Positions 5,955-13,992 of a DNA stretch of 17,709 nucleotides are shown here, piece by piece (position 1 is the stretch's first letter; each line of letters starts with the position of its first letter). Below the pieces are notes generated by a model. That model saw only the letters and a program-made list of their open reading frames with translations, searched no databases and was not told where the DNA came from. Source of the DNA: an uncultured Ruminococcus sp. Its GTDB lineage: Bacteria > Bacillota > Clostridia > Oscillospirales > Acutalibacteraceae. Both the position numbers and the translations under genes were made by a program. The stretch covers positions 1 through 17,709 of the forward strand of contig CACYDK010000168.1 of NCBI GenBank assembly GCA_902773155.1. The letters run 5' to 3'.

Positions 5955-6998
5955 ATGAAAACTATGATAAAAGCCGGAATCGTCGGAGCTACTGGTTACG
6001 CGGGCTGTGAGCTCGTCCGCCTTATCTCCGCTCATCCTCAGGCCGAGATATCGGCCGTAAGCTCCGTAAGCTTCGAGGGCAAAAAGCTCTCCGAGGTCTA
6101 CCCGAGCTACATATATTTGAACGATATGGTTTGCGGCACAGCCGCCGAGGTAGTGGAAAAAAGCGACGTTGTTTTTGCCGCTCTTCCTCACGGGCTCAGC
6201 CAGGAGCTGGCCGCCGACTGCAAGAAAAACGGGGTCAAGTTTATCGATCTCGGCGCGGATTTCCGCCTCGAGAGCGAGGAGGAGTACGCTGAATGGTACG
6301 GCGGAGCCTTCCTCGACAAGGCTCTTCACGAGGAGGCCGTCTACGGGCTTCCCGAGTTTTTCCGCGACAAGATAAAGGGCAGTGATATCGTGGCCAATCC
6401 CGGCTGCTACACGACCTGCTCGCCGTTGGCGCTGGCTCCGGCTGTCGTTAATGGCCTGATCGAGATGAAGGGTATAATATGCAACTGCGCGAGCGGAGTT
6501 ACCGGAGCCGGCAGAAAGCCCGTTCAGGGAAACCACTACCCCGAGCTCAACGAGGGCTTCCACGCCTACAAGGTCGCTTCTCACCGCCACACTCCCGAGA
6601 TAGAGCAGACGCTCTCCAAGCTCTCCGGCGAGAAGGTGACTCTCACCTTCGTGCCTCATCTTCTCCCCGTGAACCGCGGTATCCTCGCGACCTGCTACGC
6701 CGATCTAAAGGAAGGCGTGACCTATGAGCAAATAAGAGCCGCCTACGAGGATTACTACAGGGACGAGTATTTTGTCCGCGTGCTTCCCGAGGGGATGTGC
6801 GCCGACATTCACAACATAAAGTACAGCAATTTCTGCGATATCAGCGTTCACTTTGACCCGCGCGCCCGCAAGCTCATCGCCTGCGCCGCTATAGATAATA
6901 TGGTCAAGGGCGCCGCCGGTCAGGCCGTTCAGAATATGAACATTCTCTTCGGGCTTGACGAAAAAACCGGGCTCGAGATCGTTCCCCCGGCGTTTTAG
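5955..6998 (+). CDS. argC: N-acetyl-gamma-glutamyl-phosphate reductase
   Basis: Reduces N-acetylglutamyl phosphate to the semialdehyde with NADPH. It has the Rossmann motif GIVGATGYAGCELVRLI at the N-terminus, the active-site cysteine in ANPGCYTT (Cys151 counted from the first ATG), and the histidine-containing segment KVASHRHTPEIEQ; length about 347 aa is normal. The first ATG (5955) is only two bases after GGAAAGG; a second at 5964 would give MIKAGIVGATGYAG, the usual family N-terminus, at 11-nt spacing. An upstream GTG at 5940 is inside the pseudoknot and is rejected. It heads the tightly packed argC-J-B-GNAT-D-F run (gaps of 2 to 15 nt), so the pseudoknot before it could control all six genes. 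Confidence 0.97.
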   Translation: MKTMIKAGIVGATGYAGCELVRLISAHPQAEISAVSSVSFEGKKLSEVYPSYIYLNDMVCGTAAEVVEKSDVVFAALPHGLSQELAADCKKNGVKFIDLGADFRLESEEEYAEWYGGAFLDKALHEEAVYGLPEFFRDKIKGSDIVANPGCYTTCSPLALAPAVVNGLIEMKGIICNCASGVTGAGRKPVQGNHYPELNEGFHAYKVASHRHTPEIEQTLSKLSGEKVTLTFVPHLLPVNRGILATCYADLKEGVTYEQIRAAYEDYYRDEYFVRVLPEGMCADIHNIKYSNFCDISVHFDPRARKLIACAAIDNMVKGAAGQAVQNMNILFGLDEKTGLEIVPPAF

Positions 6999-7007
6999 AG
7001 GAAGATT

Positions 7008-8231
7008 ATGAATACAAAATTTATCCCGGGCGGTATTACCGCTCCCGAGGGCTTTACCGCGCAGGGCGTATGCGCCTCGATAAAGCCTTCAAATAAAACA
7101 AAGCGCGATCTAGCGCTCATATACTGCGACACGGTCTGCAACGCCGCCGCGGTCTACACTAAGAATCTTGTAAAATCCGACGCTATCACCGTCACCCGAG
7201 AGCACCTTAAAAACGTCAGAGCTCAGGCGGTCATCGTCAATTCAGGAAACGCGAACACCTGCAACGCCGACGGCTACGAAAAGGCTCAGCGCATGTGCGA
7301 TATCGCCGCAGACGTCCTCGGCGTAAGCGCCGACGACGTGATCGTAGCCTCCACAGGAGTGATCGGCGAGCCGCTTCCGATCGAGCCGGTCGAAAAGGGA
7401 GCTCAGGCTATGCGCGGAACGCTCTCGAAGGACGGCGGAACAAACGCCGCCGAGGCGATCATGACCACCGATACCGTCAAAAAGGAAATGGCAATGACAA
7501 TGACGCTCGGCGGAAAAACAGTCACTGTCGGAGGTATCGCAAAGGGAAGCGGTATGATCCACATTAATATGGGTACGATGCTGTCATTTGTGACCACCGA
7601 CGCCGCCGTATCGGCCGAAATGCTCGAGGCCGCTCTAAAAGAGGCGGTCGAGGACAGCTACAATATGGTCAGCGTCGACGGAGATACCTCCACCAACGAC
7701 ACCCTAGCGATCATGGCCTCCGGAAAGGCCGGTAACCCGGAGATCACCGAGAAAAACGAGGATTACCGCGTGTTTGTCGCCGGGCTTACAGAGGCGTTCA
7801 AGGCTCTCGCTAAAAAGCTCGCAGGCGACGGCGAGGGAGCTACAAAGCTCTTGGTTTGCTCTGTAAGCGGAGCCAAAACCAAGGCCGACGCGGTAAAGGT
7901 CAGCAAAAGCATAATATGCTCCAGCCTTTTCAAGGCCGCTATGTTCGGAGCCGACGCCAACTGGGGAAGGGTGCTCTGCGCCATCGGCTACAGCGGCGCC
8001 GACGTCGACGTAAAGAAGGTCGGCGTTAGCTTCTCGTCCAAAAAGGGCGAGCTCTGCGTGTGCGAAAACGGAGCGGGGATCCCCTTTAGCGAGGAAAAGG
8101 CTAAGGAGATACTGCTCGAAAACGAGATAAATATTATCGTAACACTCGGCGACGGCACCGAAAAGGCCGAGGCCTACGGCTGCGACCTAACATACGATTA
8201 CGTTAAAATCAACGGCGACTACAGAACATAA
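7008..8231 (+). CDS. argJ: Bifunctional ornithine acetyltransferase / N-acetylglutamate synthase
   Basis: Moves the acetyl group from N-acetylornithine to glutamate, and in bifunctional members also makes acetylglutamate from acetyl-CoA, giving the cyclic form of the pathway. 407 residues. The proprotein cuts itself before a threonine nucleophile; here the segment is KGSGMIHINMGTMLSF, so the nucleophile is Thr190 and the residue before it is Gly, where Ala is more often quoted. Other family blocks present are NSGNANTCNADGY, DTVKKE and SVDGDTSTNDT. An AGAGGA ribosome site precedes the ATG, 9 nt after argC. Whether it is mono- or bifunctional cannot be told from sequence alone; the neighbouring GNAT protein might supply the synthase activity. 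Confidence 0.96.
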   Translation: MNTKFIPGGITAPEGFTAQGVCASIKPSNKTKRDLALIYCDTVCNAAAVYTKNLVKSDAITVTREHLKNVRAQAVIVNSGNANTCNADGYEKAQRMCDIAADVLGVSADDVIVASTGVIGEPLPIEPVEKGAQAMRGTLSKDGGTNAAEAIMTTDTVKKEMAMTMTLGGKTVTVGGIAKGSGMIHINMGTMLSFVTTDAAVSAEMLEAALKEAVEDSYNMVSVDGDTSTNDTLAIMASGKAGNPEITEKNEDYRVFVAGLTEAFKALAKKLAGDGEGATKLLVCSVSGAKTKADAVKVSKSIICSSLFKAAMFGADANWGRVLCAIGYSGADVDVKKVGVSFSSKKGELCVCENGAGIPFSEEKAKEILLENEINIIVTLGDGTEKAEAYGCDLTYDYVKINGDYRT

Positions 8232-8243
8232 GAGGATAAGAGA

Positions 8244-9095
8244 ATGGATAATAACAAGAGAGCTGAAATACTGATACAGGCCATGCCCTATATCCAGAAA
8301 AACCGCGGACAGACCATCGTTGTAAAATACGGCGGCAACGCTATGCAGAGCGAAGAGCTGAAAAACGCGGTGATGAGCGATATCGTGCTTATGCAGCTCG
8401 TTGGGATCAACGTCGTGCTGGTTCACGGCGGCGGCCCCGAAATAAATACTATGCTCACAAAAACAGGAAAGAAGAGCGAGTTCAAAAACGGCCTGCGCGT
8501 AACCGACCGCGAGACTATCGACATCGTCCAGCAGGTGCTCGCCGGAAAGGTCAACAAAAGCCTTGTGCAGCACCTCTCGCTGAACGGCGGCCGCGCTATA
8601 GGACTTTGCGGGCTCGACGGAAAAATGCTCATGGCCAAAAAGCTCGCGTCCGCCGAGGATCTGGGTTTTGTCGGCGAGATCGACCGCGTTAACCCGATGA
8701 TCATCCTCGATTCCATAAAGAACGGATATATCCCGGTAATATCAACCATCGCCGGAGGCTACAATGGCGAGGTTTACAATATCAACGCCGACCTCGCGGC
8801 CGCAAAAATCGCCGCAAAGCTCGGCGCAAAAAAGCTGATTCTTATGACAGACGTCCGCGGACTTCTGCGCGACGTGCACGACGACAGCACCCTCATCTCC
8901 TCGGTCAACATTAACGACGTGCCGAAACTCAAAAAAGAGGGTGTTCTCGCCGGAGGAATGATCCCGAAAATCGAGTGCTGCGTCGACGCTGTGCGCAGCG
9001 GCGTAAGCCGTGCGCACATTCTTGACGGAAGGCTCAAGCATTCTATCCTGCTCGAGCTCTTCTCCGACGAGGGAATCGGAACAATGCTCTACTAA
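8244..9095 (+). CDS. argB: Acetylglutamate kinase (arginine-sensitive type)
   Basis: Phosphorylates N-acetylglutamate, the committed step when acetyl groups are recycled. The amino-acid kinase motifs are complete: VKYGGNAM (27-34), VHGGGPEIN (about 64-72), then GLCGLDGKML, NINADLAAAKIA and GGMIPKIECC. Two features point to feedback inhibition by arginine: the N-terminal helix before the first strand (ILIQAMPYIQKN), which interlinks hexamers in arginine-sensitive enzymes, and the C-terminal HSILLELFSDEGIGTML block that forms part of the arginine site in those enzymes. 283 residues. It starts 12 nt after argJ with a GAGGATAAGAG ribosome site. Confidence 0.97.
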   Translation: MDNNKRAEILIQAMPYIQKNRGQTIVVKYGGNAMQSEELKNAVMSDIVLMQLVGINVVLVHGGGPEINTMLTKTGKKSEFKNGLRVTDRETIDIVQQVLAGKVNKSLVQHLSLNGGRAIGLCGLDGKMLMAKKLASAEDLGFVGEIDRVNPMIILDSIKNGYIPVISTIAGGYNGEVYNINADLAAAKIAAKLGAKKLILMTDVRGLLRDVHDDSTLISSVNINDVPKLKKEGVLAGGMIPKIECCVDAVRSGVSRAHILDGRLKHSILLELFSDEGIGTMLY

Positions 9096-9107
9096 AGAAA
9101 GGCAAAT

Positions 9108-9539
9108 ATGAAAGAAAACTATACCATTCGTCCTATGAAAACAGAAGATTACGACAAGGTATTCGAAATGTGGCAGATCACCACTAAACGCGCCCTCAGC
9201 TCCGCCGACGAGCGCGAGAGCATCGCGCGGTACCTCGCCCGAAATCCCGGTATGAGCCAGATCGCCCTCGACGGAGACCGCGTTATCGGAACGGTTCTGG
9301 CAGGTCACGACGGACGGCGGGGCTTTATCCACCATATGGCCGTCCATCCCGACTACCGCCGCCATCATATCGGCCGCGCGCTCGCCTCTACCGCTCTCAA
9401 AAGGATCGCCGCCGACGGTATAAAAAAGACCCATATTTTTTGCTACAGGGATAATTCCCTCGGACAGAATTTCTGGAAAAGCCTCGGCTTTGAGCAGAGG
9501 GACGATATAATTGAGTTTTCTTTTAATCATAAGGAGTAA
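9108..9539 (+). CDS. GNAT-family N-acetyltransferase inside the arg operon
   Basis: A 143-residue single-domain GNAT protein. It shows the usual order: N-terminal strand and helices, a DRVIGTVLAGHDGRRG strand pair (57-72), the acetyl-CoA motif VHPDYRRHHIGRALAS (79-94) with the pyrophosphate-binding R-x-x-G-x-A pattern, then FCYRDNSLGQNFWKSLGF typical of the GNAT C-terminal half. The GTVxxGxDGxRG block recalls the YpeA-like group. It sits between argB and argD with gaps of 12 and 2 nt, so it is surely co-transcribed and perhaps translationally coupled. Acetylation of glutamate (a short ArgA-like synthase) would fit the location, but this is inference; protein or small-molecule acetylation is equally possible from sequence. 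Confidence 0.85.
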   Translation: MKENYTIRPMKTEDYDKVFEMWQITTKRALSSADERESIARYLARNPGMSQIALDGDRVIGTVLAGHDGRRGFIHHMAVHPDYRRHHIGRALASTALKRIAADGIKKTHIFCYRDNSLGQNFWKSLGFEQRDDIIEFSFNHKE

Positions 9540-9541
9540 AA

Positions 9542-10699
9542 ATGAACACAAAGGAACTAGACAATAAATATATAATGCATACCTACGGCCGCTACGACGT
9601 AGCCCTTAAAAGCGGAAAAGGCCGATATGCCTACGACGAGGACGGGAAGAGATACCTCGACGTCAGCTCCGGTATCGGTGTAAACGCGCTGGGCTACTGC
9701 GACGAGGGCTACGTAAAGGCTGTTTCCGCTCAGCTTTCCGAGATCCAGCATATGAGCAACTACTTCTACTGCCCTCAGGCTTCCAAGCTCGCCGAGACCT
9801 TGTGCGAGGCCACGGGATTTTCAAAGGTCTGCTTTGGAAACAGCGGAGCCGAGGCTAACGAATGCGCCATAAAAGTAGCGAGAAAATACAGCTTTGACAA
9901 GTACGGCGAAGGACGAAACGAGATCATAACCCTCTCCAATTCCTTCCACGGCCGAACCGTCACAACCCTCTCTGCTACAGGTCAGGATGTTTTTCACAAC
10001 TACTTTTTTCCCTTCACCGAGGGCTTTATGTATGCCGACCCCGACCTCGACAGCGTAAAGGCTCAGCTTACGGAGAGCACCTGCGGCGTGCTCATCGAGT
10101 GCGTCCAGGGCGAGGGCGGAGTAAATATTCTTGACAAGGACTTTGTTAAGGCGTTAAGAGAGCTCTGCGACGAGCGCGACCTGGTGCTTATAGTCGATGA
10201 GGTTCAGACCGGAATCGGCCGAACCGGCCGGCTCTTCTGCTTTGAGAATTTCGGAATTATGCCTGATCTGGCTACCTGCGCCAAGGGTCTAGGCGGCGGG
10301 CTTCCGATAGGAGCCTGTCTCTGCGCCGAAAAGCTCGCCGGGGTGATGACCCCTTCGACCCACGGCTCAACCTTCGCCGCGAATCCCGTGGTTTGCGCCG
10401 GAGCGAACTATATATTAAGCGTCGTGAATACAGAGGAATTCCTTTCGGAGGTGCGCGCTAAGGGCGAGTATCTTAAGGAAAAGCTCAGCGCTCTCAAGGG
10501 CGTAAAATCCGTAAGAGGGCTCGGATTGATGATCGGTATAGAGCTCGAAAACGGCGACGCTCACGAAATCGCCGCAAAATGCGTGGAGGACGGACTGCTG
10601 ATAATCACAGCGAAATCGCTGCTCCGTATGCTTCCCCCTCTCAATATCACACGCGATGAGCTCGACGAGGCCGTCGCGATACTGGCTGAAAATCTATAA
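9542..10699 (+). CDS. argD: Acetylornithine aminotransferase
   Basis: PLP-dependent class III aminotransferase that converts N-acetylglutamate semialdehyde to N-acetylornithine using glutamate. Visible motifs are FGNSGAEANECAIKVARK (PLP phosphate contact), NSFHGRT, ECVQGEGGV, DEVQTGIGRTG (Asp binds the PLP ring nitrogen), and CAKGLGGGLPIGA with the Schiff-base lysine at about residue 248, followed by GSTFAANPV. 385 residues, the usual length. The strong AAGGAG ribosome site overlaps the end of the GNAT gene, and only two bases separate the stop from this ATG. Some enzymes of this family also serve lysine biosynthesis (succinyl-DAP transamination); the location favours arginine. Confidence 0.95.
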   Translation: MNTKELDNKYIMHTYGRYDVALKSGKGRYAYDEDGKRYLDVSSGIGVNALGYCDEGYVKAVSAQLSEIQHMSNYFYCPQASKLAETLCEATGFSKVCFGNSGAEANECAIKVARKYSFDKYGEGRNEIITLSNSFHGRTVTTLSATGQDVFHNYFFPFTEGFMYADPDLDSVKAQLTESTCGVLIECVQGEGGVNILDKDFVKALRELCDERDLVLIVDEVQTGIGRTGRLFCFENFGIMPDLATCAKGLGGGLPIGACLCAEKLAGVMTPSTHGSTFAANPVVCAGANYILSVVNTEEFLSEVRAKGEYLKEKLSALKGVKSVRGLGLMIGIELENGDAHEIAAKCVEDGLLIITAKSLLRMLPPLNITRDELDEAVAILAENL

Positions 10700-10714
10700 A
10701 ACAGGAGAAGAAAT

Positions 10715-11620
10715 ATGAAACATTTACTTAAACTGGAGGATTGGTCAACAGAGGAGATCCTCTCGACTCTCGACCTCGCCGACAAACTCAAATACGAACA
10801 GAAAAACGGTATTGAGCACAAGCTCTTAAAGGGCAAAACGCTCGGAATGATTTTTGAGAAGGCCTCTACCCGAACAAGGGTTTCGTTTGAGGTAGGAATG
10901 ACCCAGCTCGGCGGTTATCCGCTCTTCCTTTCGTCGAACGATTTACAGATAGGCCGGGGCGAGCCCGTTCAGGATACCGCCCGCGTGCTCTCGCGTTTTA
11001 TCGACGGTATAATGATCAGAACTTTCGAACAGTCCGAGGTTGAGGCTCTTGCCGAATACGGCTCGATCCCGATCATCAACGGCCTCACCGACTATTGCCA
11101 TCCCTGCCAGGTTCTCGCCGATCTACAGACGATCCGTGAAAAAAAGGGTAAGCTCGAAGGTCTTAAGATGTGCTTTATCGGCGACGGAAACAATATGATG
11201 AACTCGCTCATAGTCGGAGCTCTGCGCACCGGAATGAGCATAAGCGTCGCCTGCCCCGAGGGCTATGAGCCGCCCGAGAATATCGTTAAGTTCGGGGAGT
11301 CCTTCGGCGATAAGTTCGAGATGGTAAGAAAGCCCGCCGACGCCGCCAAGGGTGCCGACGTGGTTCTCACCGACGTTTGGGCTTCGATGGGTCAGGAGGA
11401 GGAGCAGAAGATCCGTGCCGCCGCCTTTGAGGGCTATCAGGTCAATTCCGAGCTTATGAGTCTTACCAACGACGGCTGTATGGTTCTCCACTGCCTGCCC
11501 GCTCACCGCGGCGAGGAGATCACCGCCGACGTATTCGAGGCTCACGCCGACGAAATCTTTGAGGAAGCCGAAAACCGTCTCCACGCTCAGAAGGCCGTGC
11601 TGGTAAAGTGCTTCTTGTAA
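10715..11620 (+). CDS. argF: Ornithine carbamoyltransferase
   Basis: Condenses ornithine with carbamoyl phosphate to citrulline. The carbamoyl-phosphate motif FEKASTRTRVSFEVG (STRTR at 51-55), the HPCQVLADLQT block and the ornithine-side HCLPAHRGEEI block are all intact; 301 residues is normal. An ACAGGAG ribosome site precedes the ATG and the gene follows argD by 15 nt. It is last in the run and is followed by a hairpin. No carbamoyl phosphate synthetase genes are nearby, so that substrate must come from elsewhere in the genome. A catabolic role (arcB) is less likely given the biosynthetic neighbours. Confidence 0.96.
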   Translation: MKHLLKLEDWSTEEILSTLDLADKLKYEQKNGIEHKLLKGKTLGMIFEKASTRTRVSFEVGMTQLGGYPLFLSSNDLQIGRGEPVQDTARVLSRFIDGIMIRTFEQSEVEALAEYGSIPIINGLTDYCHPCQVLADLQTIREKKGKLEGLKMCFIGDGNNMMNSLIVGALRTGMSISVACPEGYEPPENIVKFGESFGDKFEMVRKPADAAKGADVVLTDVWASMGQEEEQKIRAAAFEGYQVNSELMSLTNDGCMVLHCLPAHRGEEITADVFEAHADEIFEEAENRLHAQKAVLVKCFL

Positions 11621-11642
11621 TAACGTAAGCAACGGCATAAAA

Positions 11643-11665
11643 GGGCAGACGTTTTTCGTCTGCCC
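11643..11665. terminator. Hairpin after argF
   Basis: GGGCAGACG and CGTCTGCCC form a perfect 9-bp stem around five T. On the plus strand no T-run follows; on the minus strand TTTTAT follows, so formally it is a better minus-strand terminator. It probably marks the end of the arg transcript by pausing or by protecting the 3' end. Confidence 0.5.
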
Positions 11666-11714
11666 CAAATAATACAATTATGTAATTATACTTGCATATT
11701 TCGCCGAATGTGTA

Positions 11715-11761
11715 TTAATATTAACACTGTATAGATTTATAATTCGATCACTATATAGATT
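11715..11761 (+). promoter_or_regulatory. Possible promoter with a 13-bp direct repeat before the envelope cassette
   Basis: TTAATA (11715-11720) and TATAAT (11738-11743) are 17 nt apart, a modest sigma-A match. The near-identical 13-mers CACTGTATAGATT (11725-11737) and CACTATATAGATT (11749-11761) flank the -10 at a 24-bp period and could be operator sites. Evidence is positional only. Confidence 0.35.
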
Positions 11762-11782
11762 CTGGTTCGGGAGGTGACGGAG

Positions 11783-12547
11783 ATGAACGATTTTTTGGAC
11801 AGCTTGCCCGATTACGACGTGCTTAAGGGCGGCGAGGTCGAGCCGGAAAAGAAAAAGCCGCGTCGTCGGCCAAACGATTACGGCGACGGCTTCGGCGAGT
11901 ATTATGAGCGAAAAACCCGTATAAACAACTACGTCTCCGTGCTGTTTTTTCCGCTTTTGATAATCTATCTCGAGTCGGTGCTGCGCCTGAGCATTGGGGA
12001 GACCTTCCTCTCGATCGGGGTCATATACACCGCGTTTCTGACGGTTCCGATAGCCTGCGTGCTGACAGTGCTCTGTACCTTCGGAAGCGAAGCGCTGAAC
12101 CGGGTTCTGTGCAACATCTTCGCACTGCTCATCACCCTGCTTTTTGTAGCTCAGATTCTCTATCAGAGCGTGTTTAACCGGCTTTTCACAATTTCCGGAG
12201 AAAGCCGCGCCCCGGTTTTCGAATCGGTTTTGAAATCGCTCGGAGACAAGGCGGGCTTTTTGATTGCCGCGATCCTGCCGCTCGTGCTGAGTATAATCGC
12301 CGGTAAATATCTTTTCCGCTTTCACAAAATAAGGATTCCCGCAAAAATCTGCCTGATACTCGTTGCGGTGCTGTTTCAGCTGGTCAGCCTTACCGCGCTT
12401 TCGATCAACCGCCGCTCAAGCTCGCCCGTGAGCTCCTATAATCTTTACCATCATTCCCTGCGTATAAACGACGCGCAGGAGAGGTTTGGACTCCTTACGG
12501 CGCAGCGGCTCGATATCCAGGCGCTTTTCGGAGGTAATAATGAATAA
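11783..12547 (+). CDS. Five-helix membrane protein resembling the N-terminal half of LtaS-type sulfatases, enzyme domain absent
   Basis: A 254-residue protein with a charged, Lys/Arg-rich cytoplasmic N-terminus (1-48) and five predicted membrane helices at about 50-66, 76-99, 106-127, 156-177 and 188-207, then a short outside tail ending ERFGLLTAQRLDIQALFG. Five helices followed by a linker of this kind is the layout of lipoteichoic-acid-synthase-like (sulfatase superfamily) proteins, in which an extracellular metal-dependent domain of about 400 residues follows; here the frame stops right after the linker. I chose the ATG at 11783, 7 nt after GGGAGGTG, over the GTG at 11774. It overlaps the next gene by 8 nt, so the short form is probably the working gene and not decay. 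The LtaS resemblance is from recall of the family and is moderately sure. Confidence 0.6.
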   Translation: MNDFLDSLPDYDVLKGGEVEPEKKKPRRRPNDYGDGFGEYYERKTRINNYVSVLFFPLLIIYLESVLRLSIGETFLSIGVIYTAFLTVPIACVLTVLCTFGSEALNRVLCNIFALLITLLFVAQILYQSVFNRLFTISGESRAPVFESVLKSLGDKAGFLIAAILPLVLSIIAGKYLFRFHKIRIPAKICLILVAVLFQLVSLTALSINRRSSSPVSSYNLYHHSLRINDAQERFGLLTAQRLDIQALFGGNNE

Positions 12548-12959
12548 TTTTATGAGGAAGCTCAGCTTCTTTATGCAAGGGCGTTACGGACACGATCAGC
12601 TCAATCTCACGATCACTGTGGTTTCGCTGATAATCTACATCATTTCCTCATTCGTGTTTAACTTTCACGCCCGTATTATAATGAGGATAATCGCGCTGAT
12701 ACTGTTCGGGATCGCGATTTTCAGGATGCTCTCCCGAAATGTCGACGCCCGCAGACGCGAGAATATGGTTTTTTTGCCGGCGTTTAAGGCGGTCACGGGC
12801 TGGTTTTCGCTCACATATAAAAGATTTCGCGACGGGCGGACTCACCGTTACTACCGCTGTCCCTCCTGCAAGGCTCAGCTTCGCGTAAAGAACGTCAAGG
12901 GCGTTCACACCATTCGTTGCCCGAAATGCGGCAATCAGTTTCAGAAAACAATAAGGTAA
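12540..12959 (+). CDS. Small membrane protein with C-terminal zinc ribbon
   Basis: 139 residues counted from the ATG at 12540, chosen because GGAGGTAATA lies directly before it; it overlaps the preceding gene by 8 nt. Two hydrophobic helices (about 21-40 and 46-63) are followed by a basic linker (NVDARRR, later YKRFRDGRTHRYYR) and a zinc ribbon with CPSC (107-110) and CPKC (127-130), spaced like a rubredoxin-type or zinc-ribbon fold. The ribbon is probably cytoplasmic. I do not recognise a named family. Its place between the LtaS-like helix protein and a polyprenyl-phosphate glycosyltransferase suggests a part in envelope glycopolymer synthesis; function unknown. Confidence 0.8.
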   Translation: MNNFMRKLSFFMQGRYGHDQLNLTITVVSLIIYIISSFVFNFHARIIMRIIALILFGIAIFRMLSRNVDARRRENMVFLPAFKAVTGWFSLTYKRFRDGRTHRYYRCPSCKAQLRVKNVKGVHTIRCPKCGNQFQKTIR

Positions 12960-12970
12960 GGAGACAGAAA

Positions 12971-13921
12971 ATGGAAGTACTATGGCTTGTAGTTCCCTGC
13001 TATAACGAGGAGGAGGTTCTTCCCGAGACCTCAAAGCTGTTATATAAAATAATGGCGGATATGATCATCAATAAAAAAATCGCTCCCGAAAGCAAAATCG
13101 CTTTTGTGAACGACGGAAGCAAGGATAACACGTGGAAGCTTATCGAAAAGTTCCATTCCTCTATTGATATGTTTGTCGGAATAAATCTTTCTCGAAACCG
13201 AGGCCACCAGAACGCCCTGCTCGCCGGACTTACCGTAGCCAAGGAGTACGCGGATATGGTGATCACTCTCGACGCCGACCTTCAGGACGATATCAATAAA
13301 ATCCCGGAATTCGTCGATAAATACTATGCCGGGAACGATATAGTATACGGCGTGCGCAACAACCGCGACACCGACACGGGATTCAAACGCCACACAGCTC
13401 AGGGCTTCTACAAGTTTATGAGGGCGCTTGGAGTCGATATTGTGGACAATCACGCCGACTACCGCCTTATGAGCAGGCGCGCTATCGAAGGACTTCTGGA
13501 ATTCAAAGAGGTCAACGTTTTTCTGCGCGGCATAATTCCCCAAATCGGCTATAAATCCGACATAGTTACATATAAGCGCAACGTCCGTGCGGCCGGCGAG
13601 TCAAAATATCCGCTTAAAAAAATGCTGTCCTTTGCCTTTGACGGAATAACCTCGTTCTCGGTCAAGCCGCTCAGGATATCGCTCGTTATGGGAATAATCG
13701 CCTTTCTTGTCGCGATAGTTTTTCTGATCTACTGTATCGTCCGCTTTGCTACGGGAAATACCGTCAGCGGCTGGGCCAGCCTCAGCGTGTCGATCTGGGC
13801 GCTCGGAGGAATGCAGCTTCTTATGCTCGGTATCGCCGGCGAATACATCGGCAAAATCTACCTCGAAAGCAAGCACAGACCCAAATTTATCATCGAAGAA
13901 GTCCTTTACAAGGAACTGTAA
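12971..13921 (+). CDS. GtrB/DPM1-like family 2 glycosyltransferase
   Basis: 316 residues from the ATG at 12971, which has the ribosome site TAAGGAGA overlapping the previous stop codon. The GT-A domain shows VVPCYNEEEVLPE (7-19), NDGSKDNTW (47-55), SRNRGHQNALLAGL (74-87) and the metal-binding DADLQD (101-106), followed by HADYRLMSRRA and two C-terminal membrane helices (about 230-257 and 270-295). This is the pattern of GtrB/ArnC/dolichol-phosphate-mannose-synthase-like enzymes, which put a sugar from a nucleotide donor on undecaprenyl phosphate at the inner face of the membrane for later use outside. It closes a three-gene unit and ends in a bidirectional terminator. Sugar specificity cannot be read. 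Confidence 0.9.
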   Translation: MEVLWLVVPCYNEEEVLPETSKLLYKIMADMIINKKIAPESKIAFVNDGSKDNTWKLIEKFHSSIDMFVGINLSRNRGHQNALLAGLTVAKEYADMVITLDADLQDDINKIPEFVDKYYAGNDIVYGVRNNRDTDTGFKRHTAQGFYKFMRALGVDIVDNHADYRLMSRRAIEGLLEFKEVNVFLRGIIPQIGYKSDIVTYKRNVRAAGESKYPLKKMLSFAFDGITSFSVKPLRISLVMGIIAFLVAIVFLIYCIVRFATGNTVSGWASLSVSIWALGGMQLLMLGIAGEYIGKIYLESKHRPKFIIEEVLYKEL

Positions 13922-13924
13922 GAC

Positions 13925-13958
13925 AAAAGTCCCTGCGGAAAAACCGCGGGGACTTTTT
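13925..13958. terminator. Bidirectional terminator between the glycosyltransferase and murE
   Basis: AAAAGTCCCTGCGG (13925-13938) pairs with 13944-13957 (one T-G wobble) around five A, followed by T on the plus strand. Both arms end in an A or T run, so it can serve both convergent genes. Confidence 0.9.
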
Positions 13959-13992
13959 AGTTATAAATTAATGATTTGAAAAGCTAGAATTT

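Noticed and set aside
5940..5957. GTG at 5940 as argC start
   Set aside because: It lies within the pseudoknot strand and would add five residues not seen in the family; ATGs at 5955 or 5964 fit better.
5823..6659. 278-codon open frame antisense to argC
   Set aside because: A shadow of argC codon bias; argC itself has all family motifs.
7572..7577. Loss of the ArgJ autocleavage site because Ala is replaced by Gly
   Set aside because: The threonine nucleophile and the flanking MIH-NM-TML pattern are kept and the cut needs the Thr, so the enzyme is probably active.
11678..12325. 215-codon open frame on the minus strand
   Set aside because: It is antisense to the five-helix membrane gene, which has a ribosome site and clear membrane helices; the antisense protein shows no recognisable features.
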